NCBI RefSeq assembly: GCF_001593285.1
Contig: NZ_CP012529.1
Location: 2,604,001 to 2,668,000, forward strand
Length of the DNA: 64,000 nucleotides
Direction: 5' to 3'
From: Psychrobacter sp. P2G3
GTDB taxonomy: Bacteria; Pseudomonadota; Gammaproteobacteria; Pseudomonadales; Moraxellaceae
The number at the start of each line of letters is the position of its first letter. The first letter of the stretch is position 1. Under the pieces are notes generated by a model. It was not told the DNA's origin. It saw only the letters and a program-made list of their open reading frames with translations, and did no database searches. The position numbers and the translations under genes were made by a program. Positions 35,721 through 46,218 of this stretch are shown here, piece by piece.

Positions 35721-37505
35721 TTAAATCTGTATCACTTTATACTGACTAAACTCATCACTATTGATTAAACATTGCTGCAAACAAAGCGTCTTTTGTTTGT
35801 CATCAATGCGCAGCATGACTTTATCATTAGATTGAAAGTGATAAGGAGGGACTATGATAGTAAATTCTGTTTGCAATTCTTTATCACCAGCGATCATAAA
35901 AGCTGGTACAAAGCATTGGCTACGGTGGTCTCTAATATCTAATCGCAGGGCACAAGCTGTCAATGCATGCCCAAATACCTGCCACTCTACTTCAATGTAC
36001 CTATTTTCAAAATTGAGCCAGCGTACCATACCCATTGACCACTTCAATTTGCTACTATTATTTGGATGGTGTAACAATAACAAACTCATTAGGCCTAGTG
36101 GTGGCGGAGCCGTATTAAGCTTATCAGTAGTATGAATATTGACATCTGTTACGATAGTTTTATTTAAATGAGAAGACGGTTTTTCTACCCTTTCATCTAT
36201 TGCTGTTTGAAGTTGTGTTAGGTCTTCTGTAGGCAATAAATGCAATGTTCTAAATTGCGATATGGTATCCGCATGATCAAAAGTCTCAACGTTAAGTATG
36301 ACGTTTACAATGTCTTTTTTGGGCTGCGTATCATAGCGTGGCAATTGCTCAGTTGGTAACTCTGGGGCAGCAATCATATTCATCAAGCTATGCGCACCTG
36401 CTACCTCATAATGAATATTGTTAAAACTCCTAATGATAGTAGCGCGCTGCTTTGAATGATATTTGGTCGGCATTACCATTTGTCGCTCGACATAACGATG
36501 ATTAATCGCCATCAACATTTTATTGACTAACTGATATTCAATCGCTGCATTATTACTATCAAGTAAGGCCTGCTTGCGCTGATGTAGATATGCTGTCAAT
36601 GGCTCAAGGTCGATAAACAAGCAACGATGATGCTCTTCGTAAGGGTTGATAGCTGAGTTGGCAGTAAGGTATTCAGGTGGGTTGTCACTTTGCAGATCCA
36701 CAAAAATACGTGTCTCAGTCTGCGGCTCAATAGTAGCATGGACATGAGTTGACCATAAGGGTAGTAAACGTTGAGTTAACAACATATTGGGACGACGCAT
36801 GGCACGGACATTCAATAAACTATGCAAGCAAATCTGTACATATAAGTCGTGAATGCTAAGCGCATGATTTGTAACTACCTGCGTGCTTAGATTAGTGTGA
36901 GCTACATTTACCTCACAAGCTAAGTGATACAACTCATTGAATGCTGCCCATAGATATGGCCGTGGCTGTTGGTAGGATATATTTTGCTCATACAATAACT
37001 TTTGATAGGTTATTAGCGATTGATAAATAGTGGCCGCTAAAATGAGCGGTGAGGTTTTTGCTAAAGTTAGAAAACGTCTCCAACCATGTCCTGACGTTGT
37101 GCTTTGCTGGTCATTCAACGCTAAGCTCTTACGTTGTATAACATTGTCATAAGCCAAGATAGTCAAATAATATAACGATTCAACTTGAGCAATATATGCC
37201 AGCTGCTCGTTGTTGAATGCACCCAACTCATAGTTATAGTGTTTATGCAGTGAGGTAATTAAGCGATCCGAGGCACAGGAGACAATACTCAAAAGCTTAA
37301 GTCGCAGTTTATCATCTAAGTCTGCAACAGCCAGCTCAGTCAATATCTGCTCAAGCTGCATTGCCTGCTGAGCCTCAGTCTGTGTTGGTAAGCTCGCTGC
37401 CCACTTAAGCAGTTGCTGCTCTTGTCCATTAACATAGTTATGCGAAGGCTGTTTTAGTGGTGCTTTATGTGATAAATAATTCTGAAAGTCTGACAGCGTT
37501 ATCAT
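35721..37505 (-). CDS. Conserved hypothetical upstream of the FimX-like gene
   Basis: A 594-residue protein without signal peptide or membrane segments. The first 300 residues are helical and Leu-rich. The last 130 (GMVRWLNFENRYIEVEWQVFGHALTACALR, then VPPYHFQSNDKVMLRIDD) look like a beta-barrel of the PilZ-like or flavodoxin-neighbour type, but I see no clear RxxxR...DxSxxG c-di-GMP motif. It is transcribed toward the FimX-like gene with a gap of about 217 bp. A hypothetical gene also neighbours fimX in pseudomonads, so a shared role in pilus control is plausible. Function unknown. Confidence 0.6.
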   Translation of the reverse strand: MITLSDFQNYLSHKAPLKQPSHNYVNGQEQQLLKWAASLPTQTEAQQAMQLEQILTELAVADLDDKLRLKLLSIVSCASDRLITSLHKHYNYELGAFNNEQLAYIAQVESLYYLTILAYDNVIQRKSLALNDQQSTTSGHGWRRFLTLAKTSPLILAATIYQSLITYQKLLYEQNISYQQPRPYLWAAFNELYHLACEVNVAHTNLSTQVVTNHALSIHDLYVQICLHSLLNVRAMRRPNMLLTQRLLPLWSTHVHATIEPQTETRIFVDLQSDNPPEYLTANSAINPYEEHHRCLFIDLEPLTAYLHQRKQALLDSNNAAIEYQLVNKMLMAINHRYVERQMVMPTKYHSKQRATIIRSFNNIHYEVAGAHSLMNMIAAPELPTEQLPRYDTQPKKDIVNVILNVETFDHADTISQFRTLHLLPTEDLTQLQTAIDERVEKPSSHLNKTIVTDVNIHTTDKLNTAPPPLGLMSLLLLHHPNNSSKLKWSMGMVRWLNFENRYIEVEWQVFGHALTACALRLDIRDHRSQCFVPAFMIAGDKELQTEFTIIVPPYHFQSNDKVMLRIDDKQKTLCLQQCLINSDEFSQYKVIQI

Positions 37506-37632
37506 AAGCCCTCTTTAGCAAAACATTTAAGTTCAGGTTAGCAGTTGACACATCCATTGTTTTCTTAGCACACCACAGAGCATTACTAATGTTTAGCAAA
37601 ATATACTAACACAACTTACTATGTTGAATACC

Positions 37633-38640
37633 TTAACTGCCTTTGTAAATATCAATCGGTACTTTAAATGGTCTATTCGGCAATTCTTGTACCAGTTTGG
37701 GTACCAGATACCCAGGAAGTGCCGCTAATAATAACCAATATAAGCTAATAGCCCACCGCTCATCGTTATCAAAATGCGCAGCTCCCGCCACTTTATCTAA
37801 CACATGCAAATAATAAGGCAAAACGCCCGCGTCGAATAAACGCTGACTGAGCGCTGTTTGAGTCATTACGCTATCATTAATACCCTTTAGTAAGACTGCT
37901 TGATTTATTAGCACGACTCCAGCAACCCGCGCTCGCTGCAAATACTCAGCGGTATTGGTATCAATCTCATTAGCATGGTTGCAGTGAATGACCATGACAA
38001 TGTTGCAACGACTTTGGCTAAGACGATCTAACAACGCATTGTCCAAGCGCTCAGGAATCACCAATGGTAAGCGCGTATGCAAACGAATAGTCGTCAGTTG
38101 CGGTATCGCCTCTAAAGTATCAAGCCATGCAAACAGCCGCCGATTAGAGACACTGAGTGGATCGCCGCCACTCAAGATTACCTCATTCACTTCGGGATGC
38201 TCGGTAATATATGATGTGATGGCCAAATGTTCAGCCGAGGTTGGCATATTAGCGTTATAATCGAAATGCTGACGAAAGCAATAACGACAATGAATTGCGC
38301 AAGCGCCTGTGACTGTTAATAGCACCCTTGACTGGTACTTATGCAGCAACCCTTTGATTGGGTTTTGATCGTTTTCAGCCAACGGATCAGCGACGTAACC
38401 CGTCACCGTAATTTGTTCTTGCTTATCTGGCAAGACCTGTTTTAATAACGGATCATTGGCATCGCCAGCAGTCATCTTAGCAACAAAGGCACGCGGGACA
38501 CGCAGATGAAAGTGCGCTGGTATATAAATCTGGGCTTTTAGCGTCTCAAGATTGAGTACGGTAAGCAACTCATCCACTGAAGTAATCGCTTCGGATAATT
38601 GTGTTTGCCAGTTTTTTTGTGTGATTAAATGGTTTATCAT
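37633..38640 (-). CDS. epmB: EF-P beta-lysylation radical SAM protein
   Basis: A 335-residue KamA-family radical SAM aminomutase. The cluster motif is CAIHCRYCFRQHF near residue 115 (CxxxCxxC). The SAM-binding stretch VNEVILSGGDPLSVSNRR follows near 155, and the PLP Lys is expected in the C-terminal HYLH...DKVAG region. Length (about 340) matches EpmB rather than lysine 2,3-aminomutase (over 400). It isomerises lysine to (R)-beta-lysine for attachment to EF-P Lys34. It is divergent from efp, the substrate gene, as in many gammaproteobacteria. Confidence 0.93.
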   Translation of the reverse strand: MINHLITQKNWQTQLSEAITSVDELLTVLNLETLKAQIYIPAHFHLRVPRAFVAKMTAGDANDPLLKQVLPDKQEQITVTGYVADPLAENDQNPIKGLLHKYQSRVLLTVTGACAIHCRYCFRQHFDYNANMPTSAEHLAITSYITEHPEVNEVILSGGDPLSVSNRRLFAWLDTLEAIPQLTTIRLHTRLPLVIPERLDNALLDRLSQSRCNIVMVIHCNHANEIDTNTAEYLQRARVAGVVLINQAVLLKGINDSVMTQTALSQRLFDAGVLPYYLHVLDKVAGAAHFDNDERWAISLYWLLLAALPGYLVPKLVQELPNRPFKVPIDIYKGS

Positions 38641-38883
38641 GACAACCTAATGCGTGTGCCTAAAAACCGACATTATACGCTGTAAGTCAGCGCGCTATCA
38701 AAGCATGCCTATCAAACATAATGGTTTATGCCTATCTACCTTTGCCTTTAACAGACTTCGGCCAGTTATGATAGGTATTTAAGCACAGATATCATCATGT
38801 CAGGTTTGGTGGCGCACCGATAATTAATCATTAACTTAGTAGCAATCTATCAATATAATTACCGCAACCTTTAGGAGTCTCTT

Positions 38884-39456
38884 GTGGCAAGTTTTTCTAC
38901 CAACGAATTTAAAGCCGGTTTAAAAGTCATGCTTGATGGCAATCCTTATGCCATTGTCGAAAATGAGTTTGTTAAGCCAGGTAAAGGTCAAGCCTTCAAC
39001 CGTGTCAAAATGCGTAATCTGCGCAGTGGCAGAATGCTTGAGCAAACCTTTAAATCAGGTGACAGCTTAGAAGCTGCTGACGTGATAGATACTGAAATGA
39101 ACTATCTGTATAACGACGGTGAATTTTGGCACTTTATGCATCCTGAAAGCTTTGAGCAGTTACAAGCGGACAAAACAGCGATAGGTAATGCAGCACAATG
39201 GTTAAAAGAAAATAGTAACGCACTATGTGTGATTACTTTATTCAATGGCGTGCCATTAACTATTACTCCGCCAAATTTCGTCGAATTACAGATTACTGAA
39301 ACAGATCCTGGAGTACGCGGTGACACATCTGGTGGTGGTGGTAAGCCTGCCACTCTAGAAACTGGCGCAGTTGTGCGTGTACCACTATTTGTACAACAAG
39401 GCGAAATAGTCCGTGTCGATACGCGCACGAGCGACTATCAGACTCGTGTTGGTTAA
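38884..39456 (+). CDS. efp: Elongation factor P
   Basis: A 190-residue three-domain EF-P. Lys34, the site beta-lysylated by EpmA/EpmB, lies in [10 protein letters not shown]. The C-terminal OB domain contains [21 protein letters not shown]. It relieves ribosome stalling at polyproline stretches; the Pro-rich lipoprotein at 55481 could be one client. The start codon is GTG with AGGAG upstream. It is divergent from epmB with 243 bp between. A clear terminator follows. Confidence 0.97.
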   Translation: MASFSTNEFKAGLKVMLDGNPYAIVENEFVKPGKGQAFNRVKMRNLRSGRMLEQTFKSGDSLEAADVIDTEMNYLYNDGEFWHFMHPESFEQLQADKTAIGNAAQWLKENSNALCVITLFNGVPLTITPPNFVELQITETDPGVRGDTSGGGGKPATLETGAVVRVPLFVQQGEIVRVDTRTSDYQTRVG

Positions 39457-39476
39457 CAAAGTTAGACCCATAAAAA

Positions 39477-39511
39477 AGCTCAACTATCGTAACGATGGTT
39501 GAGCTTTTTTT
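39477..39511 (+). terminator. Terminator after efp
   Basis: AGCTCAACTATCGT (39477-39490) pairs with ACGATGGTTGAGCT (39492-39505, one G-U pair), followed by seven T. The A-run on the left lets it also serve the convergent histidine-kinase gene. Confidence 0.85.
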
Positions 39512-39545
39512 GGTCTTTGTAATAACTATTTGTAATAACTGAAGG

Positions 39546-41327
39546 TCAAGATAATGCTTTAAGCCTACCGTCATTGGCTTGTTTTTTTGTGGCTTGTTGA
39601 TGCATGAGCCAGTATTGTACCAGCGCATTAAGTTGCTCTTTTTTGAAAGGTTTGGTGCAGTAGTCTTGCATACCAACTTTCAGATACTTTTCGCGTTCAC
39701 CATCCATTGCGTTTGCAGTCAGTGCAATAATAGGTGGTAACGACTTTGGATCATAAATCTCGTGCAGCTTAATCGTTGCTTGCATCCCATCCATAATCGG
39801 CATGTGATGATCCATTAGTATCACGTCAAAACGCTGCGGATGTGCTGAGAACTTATCGATAGCTTTTTGACCATCAGTGACATGCGTTACCTTGTGTCCG
39901 CTATCACATAGGGCTTTTTTAGCAATCATTGCATTAACGTTATCATCTTCAACTAGTAATATATGTCCCGAATACTGTGAGTCAGGCTCAACATCTATAG
40001 TATCCGAGAGCTGCCAATCATCATATTCTGTTTGATCTATAGTTGCTAGTGGCAACAATACTTTAAATGTAGTGCCTTCTCCCACTACACTGTTTGCCCA
40101 AATATGACCCCCCATCAAATTAACTAAAGATTTGCATACAGACAAGCCAAGACCCGTACCACCATATAAGCGATGGGTAGACTTGTCTGCTTGGTTATAA
40201 GCATCAAATATGGCATCCAATGATTCGGGCTTGATACCGACACCTGTATCTGTAACATCAATACAGACAGTCATGTCATGGCAGATTATCTTATCAGTTT
40301 TTAAACCTAGACTGCTGCATCCACCCTCACTACAATGCGGCGCATGGGTGACATTAATACTGACACGCCCACCTTCACGAGTGAACTTAATCGCATTATT
40401 AACAAGGTTTGCCAAAATCTGTTTAAGGCGTACCGGATCGCCCTGTATGTAAGGCGATAACTCCTCATTATAATTATAATCAAGTGTTAATCCGCGCTGA
40501 CGAGCTCTAACTGCAAACAAACTCATAATCTCATCACATAGTACCGATAAATCCATGGGTACAGCATCAATAGTCATCTTACCCGACTCAACTTTCGATA
40601 AGTCTAAAATTCCATTGATAATCGCAAGTAAATGCTCAGTTGATACCTTTATATTATCTACATAATCTTTTTGCTCGGCATCTAGGTCAGTATCATCGAG
40701 CATCTCGACCATACCAATAATACCATTCATAGGTGTCCGTATCTCATGGCTCATATTGGCCAAAAATTCAGACTTCATTTTATTGGCATGTTTGGCACGA
40801 TGTTGGTTTTTTTGTAGTTGTAACGCGTCTGCTGCCATATCAGCGAACTGCATTAGCAGTCTCGCCTTGTCGTCATTAAACTCATGATTGGGTTTGATAT
40901 CGAATAAACAAAGTGAGCCCAAATGATAAGTCTTATTATCTTCTTTTAGAATGATCGGTGCACCCGCGTAAAAACGTAGCTTAGGATCTTCTGTCACTAA
41001 TGGATTACCAGCGAAACGCTTATCAAGCAACAAATCTGGCACGATAAAAACATTATCAGATAACACGGTATAATTACAGATTGACACTCCACGCTTAGTT
41101 GTGCGCAAGCTACCAAATCCATGTGGGGATTTTAGATACTGTACATGCTCGTCCATAAAAGTGATGGCAACCATAGGCACATCAAAAAATAGTTTCACAA
41201 GCTCAGTTAAGCGCGAAAATGCGGGCTCATTACAAGTATTAAGCACGTCGTATTCATGCAGCTTAGCAACACGTAAATGCTCATCTAATGCTAGCGGATA
41301 GGTATGAATCGACAAAGCTGTCTCCAA
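39546..41327 (-). CDS. Hybrid sensor histidine kinase (GAF-HisKA-HATPase-REC)
   Basis: A 593-residue soluble hybrid kinase. A GAF domain (about residues 35-175) is followed by HisKA with [19 protein letters not shown] (phospho-His near 195). The ATPase boxes are [12 protein letters not shown] (N), DTGVGIKPE and [14 protein letters not shown] (G), and the C-terminal receiver contains [10 protein letters not shown] and [13 protein letters not shown] (phospho-Asp). There is no membrane segment, so it senses a cytoplasmic cue. The apparent start is TTG with a poor ribosome site, 19 bp after the tcdA stop, so a slightly different start is possible. No separate output regulator is adjacent. Confidence 0.9.
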   Translation of the reverse strand: METALSIHTYPLALDEHLRVAKLHEYDVLNTCNEPAFSRLTELVKLFFDVPMVAITFMDEHVQYLKSPHGFGSLRTTKRGVSICNYTVLSDNVFIVPDLLLDKRFAGNPLVTEDPKLRFYAGAPIILKEDNKTYHLGSLCLFDIKPNHEFNDDKARLLMQFADMAADALQLQKNQHRAKHANKMKSEFLANMSHEIRTPMNGIIGMVEMLDDTDLDAEQKDYVDNIKVSTEHLLAIINGILDLSKVESGKMTIDAVPMDLSVLCDEIMSLFAVRARQRGLTLDYNYNEELSPYIQGDPVRLKQILANLVNNAIKFTREGGRVSINVTHAPHCSEGGCSSLGLKTDKIICHDMTVCIDVTDTGVGIKPESLDAIFDAYNQADKSTHRLYGGTGLGLSVCKSLVNLMGGHIWANSVVGEGTTFKVLLPLATIDQTEYDDWQLSDTIDVEPDSQYSGHILLVEDDNVNAMIAKKALCDSGHKVTHVTDGQKAIDKFSAHPQRFDVILMDHHMPIMDGMQATIKLHEIYDPKSLPPIIALTANAMDGEREKYLKVGMQDYCTKPFKKEQLNALVQYWLMHQQATKKQANDGRLKALS

Positions 41328-41346
41328 ATTAGTAGGAAGTAATGGG

Positions 41347-42246
41347 TTAAGCGTTAACTTGCTTGGTCAACATCTGTAACGCTTCACTGACCATAATCAT
41401 TGCCACCACAGACGTTACAGCGACTGCAGAGCCATAGCCTCCGCATTGTAATCCGCCTGCCTGACAGCTTTTGTCTACACGCGGCGGTTCAGTTGAGTAC
41501 ACACATCTGATACCGAATTTATCTTTTAAGGCACTATTAATACCTTTCTCATGACGCAGTTTGTTACGTAGACGTGCTAACAATGGATCTTGATAACTGT
41601 CTTTTAAGTCACTGACTGTAATTTGAGATGGGTCTATCTTACCCCCTGCTCCACCTGCACAAACGAGTTTTAGTTTGTTAAAACGGCAGTGTAGTGCAAT
41701 AGCGAGCTTGGCACTCATATCATCGACACAGTCTAAAATGACAATAGGTCTATGCTCGGCAGCGGCAGTTTTTGCTTCATGGCGACTGGGTAATAATTCG
41801 ACGACATTATCAACAGTTAAAAAATCATCTACCAAATGCAAAGTGAGTTTTGGGTTAATTTCATGCAACCGCGCACCCATCGCTGCTATTTTACTTTGAC
41901 CAAAAGTACTATCGAGCGCAGGCAGCTGCCGATTGACATTGGAGGCTACCAATACATCTAAGTCGATTAAAGTAATGTTGCCTACTGCGGTACGCGCTAA
42001 CGCTTCAGCAGCCCAAGAGCCAACGCCACCAACGCCAATAATGTAAACATGTGCAGCAGCAAAGATATCGAATGCAGCTGTACCATATAATGTCTGCGTC
42101 CCTTGAAAGCGCCGCTCGTATTGCTGGTCTACAGATGCTACGTTACTTACTGTATTAGTTGCTGCATTTAATGTGCCATGTTCTGAAGCCCCATCAGTAG
42201 TGTCCAGTTGTACATCGGTTTGCTTGGGTTGCGGTGGTTGATTCAT
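41347..42246 (-). CDS. tcdA: tRNA threonylcarbamoyladenosine dehydratase
   Basis: A 299-residue E1-like (ThiF/MoeB-fold) protein. The ATP-binding motif is [19 protein letters not shown] near residue 68, with [13 protein letters not shown] and the CDD region [12 protein letters not shown]; Cys residues lie in [12 protein letters not shown]. It converts t6A37 in tRNA to cyclic ct6A. The first 40 residues are a low-complexity extension. It is followed closely by the histidine-kinase gene. Confidence 0.9.
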   Translation of the reverse strand: MNQPPQPKQTDVQLDTTDGASEHGTLNAATNTVSNVASVDQQYERRFQGTQTLYGTAAFDIFAAAHVYIIGVGGVGSWAAEALARTAVGNITLIDLDVLVASNVNRQLPALDSTFGQSKIAAMGARLHEINPKLTLHLVDDFLTVDNVVELLPSRHEAKTAAAEHRPIVILDCVDDMSAKLAIALHCRFNKLKLVCAGGAGGKIDPSQITVSDLKDSYQDPLLARLRNKLRHEKGINSALKDKFGIRCVYSTEPPRVDKSCQAGGLQCGGYGSAVAVTSVVAMIMVSEALQMLTKQVNA

Positions 42247-42328
42247 AACGAATTAGAAGCTCTTGTGATTGGTGACATCATAGTTAATAGTGTTTTATGC
42301 TTAATTTTGACTTATGCTTAATTGCATA

Positions 42329-43342
42329 CTATGTGGGATAAGACCAAGAAGTTTGCAAGGCATCGCAACTATTTTGCCACAATTGATGGGCAAGCTCTGC
42401 TGGCTCTACGTTGAGCAATTCACTAAGACTCGTCAGCACCCATGGTAAATTGGCAGGTATATTGCGGTTGTGTCCGTCAGCGCCTTGCCATTCATTATCT
42501 GGACTTTGTCCCGATGCTAAGCGACTGTCTGATTGGCTAGTTAGTTGATCGTCATCTGATGTCTGACACATGATCGGCGTCATATCAGGACAGTCGGTTT
42601 CAATGACCAAACATTCTAATCCGTAGCTATCAACGGCAGCTTTGATGGCGCGGCGCAGCTTTTTGGCGTTTTGGTTGGTAATTTGTCCAGTAACACCAAG
42701 CTTAAAGCCCAACTTAACAAACGCTTTCGCCTCTTGCTCACCGCCGCTAAAGCTGTGAGCAATACCGCCTAGCTTATGCGCATTGTAATCATGTGCTTTG
42801 ATGATGGCCAACGCTTCGGCATGCGCTTTACGGATATGCAGCATCACAGGTAGCTTGTGCGTTACCGCTATATCTAGCTGCGCCTCAAAGAAGCGTTTCT
42901 GCTTGGCAAAAGCTTCAGGCTGTTTCATCGCATCGGTGTAGGTATCCAATCCTATTTCACCAATTGCCAGCGGGCGCTGTTCTTGGATCATCTGCGCCAT
43001 ACTAGTGAGATGCGCATCAGTATGCTGTTCGATATAAAAAGGATGTAGACCAAGCGCAATATGCGCTTTAGGGTATAAGTTTGCACAATTAGCTTTGTCC
43101 ATGCTCTCAAACAAAGGCATTTGTTCGATTGCCTGCTGAGTCTCATACAGTCGAGGAAAATGTTGATGTAGATAACCGACCAACATTAAATGACGAACAC
43201 CGTGCACATAAGCTTGCTGCGTCTGTGGTTGTCTATCGCTATCAAAGACTGGCGCATCAAAATGAGTATGGGTATCGATAAGAGGATAGACAGCAGGTAA
43301 TGGGAAGTGGTTTGAAATTGAAGTTGGGTCTGTACGAGTCAT
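42329..43342 (-). CDS. TatD family metal-dependent hydrolase
   Basis: A 337-residue TIM-barrel amidohydrolase of the TatD DNase family. Metal ligands appear as DTHTHFDAPVFD near residue 24, GEIGLDTYTD (Glu) near 128, PVMLHIRKAH (His), GIAHSFSGG (His) and ETDCPDMTP (Asp). It is longer than E. coli TatD (260); the extra length is an N-terminal stretch and a polar insertion near residues 260-295 (SQSDSRLASGQSPDNEWQG). It probably acts in DNA or RNA repair and turnover in the cytoplasm. Paralogues YcfH and YjjV cannot be told apart here. Confidence 0.88.
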   Translation of the reverse strand: MTRTDPTSISNHFPLPAVYPLIDTHTHFDAPVFDSDRQPQTQQAYVHGVRHLMLVGYLHQHFPRLYETQQAIEQMPLFESMDKANCANLYPKAHIALGLHPFYIEQHTDAHLTSMAQMIQEQRPLAIGEIGLDTYTDAMKQPEAFAKQKRFFEAQLDIAVTHKLPVMLHIRKAHAEALAIIKAHDYNAHKLGGIAHSFSGGEQEAKAFVKLGFKLGVTGQITNQNAKKLRRAIKAAVDSYGLECLVIETDCPDMTPIMCQTSDDDQLTSQSDSRLASGQSPDNEWQGADGHNRNIPANLPWVLTSLSELLNVEPAELAHQLWQNSCDALQTSWSYPT

Positions 43343-43535
43343 AATCCGCCTTGATAATAAGTTCTTTATAGTCGGTTAATGAATGATTTATGAATGAGTA
43401 GTTAGTTGATTATGATGATAGAAAATTTTCGGTTTTTAAGTGATTAATAGCTTTGTATCAACACATTAATGCATTGATATAAAGCTATTAGGGCGTGTCC
43501 TCATTTTGATAACATAAAAGCGGTTTCTTAACGGT

Positions 43536-43730
43536 TTACTTTTTCTTACCGAATTCGTTATCTTGAGAGTCTTTAGCTTTAGAACCTTTAGATTGGTGCT
43601 TTTTAGTTTTTGAGTCGTCTGCTCTAGATTCCTCATTAGCATTGAGAGTTGCTTGCCAGCTGCTACGTCTTGGTAGCAATAGTAAGGCCGTTCCGACAAT
43701 ACCCAATGTCAGCCACTTTTTTTTATTCAT
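43536..43730 (-). CDS. Small membrane-anchored basic protein
   Basis: About 64 residues from the ATG at 43730. MNKKKWLTLGIVGTALLLLP forms an N-terminal anchor or signal, and the rest is highly charged (DDSKTKKHQSKGSKAKDSQD, ending FGKKK) with no fold signature. It lies between gspD and tatD on the same strand. It may be exported and loosely attached to the membrane or DNA. Unknown function; coding status is moderately supported by composition. Confidence 0.5.
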   Translation of the reverse strand: MNKKKWLTLGIVGTALLLLPRRSSWQATLNANEESRADDSKTKKHQSKGSKAKDSQDNEFGKKK

Positions 43731-43820
43731 CCACTTAACTCCCAATTACTGTCGCTGTTTTTACTATTGTCTCGCGTACGTTAAAAGCAAAGTTTAATGA
43801 CAAATTCGGAAGTCTACCAC

Positions 43821-46091
43821 TTAGCGCTTTAGCGGATAAGTAGTAATTCCTGTACTTGGACTATCGACCTTTGTAAACCCTTGCGTTGCAGGTTTTGGCT
43901 TTTGATCTCGCTTAGGTACAAGCGGGTTCAGTGGCATCAACTCATAGTCGGCATCAACCTTACCATCCCATCCTTCAGTGCCACTCAATGGCAGCTGCTT
44001 AATCGTACCGTTCTTATCTATAACCAATTGCAATACACGCATCTGATTAAATTTACGCTCCGTGACACTAGCGACTGCGCCACCATCGCGTAGGATAGTT
44101 GGTTGTAAGAATATAATTAAGTTACTCTTTTGGGTATTGTCACTATCAGATCGGAACAGTCGACCAATAATAGGTATGTTACCTAGACCAGGGACTCTTT
44201 GTTGACTGGTCGTCGTGTTATCACGCATCAAACCGCCAAGCGCAATAGTCTGTTGGTCGTCTGCTAAAATAGTAGTATTAATAAGGCTTTTATTAGTAGT
44301 TAACCCGCTGGCATTGCCGACGCTACTTGGTACCACTGAAGACACCTCTTGCGAAACTTCTAAACGTACCGTGCCGTTATCACCAATGTGGGGAATGACA
44401 TTAAGATTAATACCGATATCTTGGCGCTCAATAGTCTGAAATGGGTTGTCAGAAGAGCTACCACTAGTGGTATAAGAGCCAGTCACAAAAGGTACGTTTT
44501 GACCGACTAAAATGCTGGCTTTTTCGTTGTCTAACGTCAAAATTGATGGCATGGATAATAAGTTAGCACTAGTAGAAGAGTCGAGTGCTTGCAAAATAGC
44601 CCCATAAAATTGCGTATTTCCATTGCGGTCTGTACTACTATCACCAATGCCAAGTAACGCCCCAGCGATAGAGCCAGCTGCAGAGCTGATACCTGATGCG
44701 CCGCCGGACAGCACTGCACCGGCAAGTGATGCTGCACTGACTCCAGCATTATTGAAGTTAACTACCCCATAGCCGCTGTTGGCATTGCCCAGTGCCCACT
44801 GCACCCCAAGCTGGGTCGCATCATCGCCTGAGACTTCAACGATAGCAGCTTGAATGAGGACTTGTGCACGGCGGTTATCCAGCTGATTGACAGCAGCTTC
44901 AATCTCAAACATCAGCTCTGGTGCAGCATTAACGATAATTGAGTTTTGAGTCTCATCAGCGATAATGCTGAACGGGCGGCCGCCAGTGCTTGTACCTGAT
45001 CCACCTGAGCTAGTCGCAGATGCTGCCGATGAGTTATTACCACCCGTTAAACTGTTACCATTTGACGTATCACCAGTATTACTATTTAACGCACCACTCG
45101 TGCCTGTGCTACTAGCATCGTTGAGTGAGGCTGATTCCAAAGTTGAAGTTGCACCAGCACTATTAATAGACTGATTGGCAAGTAAGCCGCGTAGCATCTC
45201 TGCGATATGTCCGGCGCTCGCATACTTTAAGCGAAAGACTCGTAAACCGCTTAGCCGACGCGAGGGCGTAGTATCAAGCTGATTGACCATTTCTTGCACT
45301 TTAGCAATCATCTCAGGACTACCTTTAACCAGTAGCCTATCACTGGAAGTATCAGCAATAACTTTAAGCTGATTACCTCCTTGCGCCTGCCCTGCACCTG
45401 TACTTAAAACCAGCGCGCTAATGAGGTCCATCATACGCTCGGCATCTACATGACGCAGCGGTATGACCTGTAAACTATCATTAACATTATTATCTAAATC
45501 ACGAATAAGCGTGGTTAATTGGTTCAAACTATCAGCACGATCAGACAGTACCAGTGCGTTTACTCCAGGCACAGCAGCAGCATGTGCAGATTGTGGCATT
45601 AGTGGACGAATAACGCCCAATACCTCCGCTGCTTGCGTATTGGTCAAATAAATAACGCGAGTTGCTAGCGCTTCACCGACACTATCACCGCGCAAATCGA
45701 CGGCAACACCGGACTGCTTAGCGACATTGTCAGGGACTAGTTTAATCGTCGTTCCTGAATCAATCGCTGCAATACCATTGACCTGCATCACACTCAAAAA
45801 CAGCTGATAAATCTCATCACGAGATAAAGCTTTGTTGGAGATAACGGTCACATTGCCATTAATACGTGGATCAAGGACAAAGTTTTGGTCGGTAATCGTT
45901 GCCACTTCATTGATGAAAGCCTTGATATCCGCGTCTTGCAGATTCACCTTCCAGCTTTCGGCACTGGCAAACCCAAACGTTGCTGCCCATAGCGGCAGTG
46001 CTAAACACAATGGCCGACATATATACAGCAAACGCTGCAATGAATGGCGTAAAGGTGTTACTGAAAATTTATGAAAACTTATCATGGTCAT
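43821..46091 (-). CDS. gspD: Type II secretion system secretin GspD
   Basis: About 756 residues from an ATG at 46091; a frame from 46112 exists. A signal peptide ends near FASAESW. Domains N0 (SWKVNLQDADIKAFINEVAT), N1-N3 (KH-like) and the secretin core follow, with VPGLGNIPIIGRLFRS near residue 625. A Ser/Gly/Thr/Asn-rich linker (about 315-370) interrupts N3, as in many GspD. It forms the outer-membrane channel. It is third in gspN-gspC-gspD, all leftward. No pilotin is visible here, and the other T2SS genes lie elsewhere. Confidence 0.94.
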   Translation of the reverse strand: MTMISFHKFSVTPLRHSLQRLLYICRPLCLALPLWAATFGFASAESWKVNLQDADIKAFINEVATITDQNFVLDPRINGNVTVISNKALSRDEIYQLFLSVMQVNGIAAIDSGTTIKLVPDNVAKQSGVAVDLRGDSVGEALATRVIYLTNTQAAEVLGVIRPLMPQSAHAAAVPGVNALVLSDRADSLNQLTTLIRDLDNNVNDSLQVIPLRHVDAERMMDLISALVLSTGAGQAQGGNQLKVIADTSSDRLLVKGSPEMIAKVQEMVNQLDTTPSRRLSGLRVFRLKYASAGHIAEMLRGLLANQSINSAGATSTLESASLNDASSTGTSGALNSNTGDTSNGNSLTGGNNSSAASATSSGGSGTSTGGRPFSIIADETQNSIIVNAAPELMFEIEAAVNQLDNRRAQVLIQAAIVEVSGDDATQLGVQWALGNANSGYGVVNFNNAGVSAASLAGAVLSGGASGISSAAGSIAGALLGIGDSSTDRNGNTQFYGAILQALDSSTSANLLSMPSILTLDNEKASILVGQNVPFVTGSYTTSGSSSDNPFQTIERQDIGINLNVIPHIGDNGTVRLEVSQEVSSVVPSSVGNASGLTTNKSLINTTILADDQQTIALGGLMRDNTTTSQQRVPGLGNIPIIGRLFRSDSDNTQKSNLIIFLQPTILRDGGAVASVTERKFNQMRVLQLVIDKNGTIKQLPLSGTEGWDGKVDADYELMPLNPLVPKRDQKPKPATQGFTKVDSPSTGITTYPLKR

Positions 46092-46218
46092 AATTACCCA
46101 TTGTGATATCACTCAGTCTAAACTGAAACGTTGCTAAGATAGCGCTAACAATATTGTCATTTGGTTGAAATAGTGGTGACTTGTTCAAACAGCTTTCATT
46201 TAAACACAATAATAGAGT

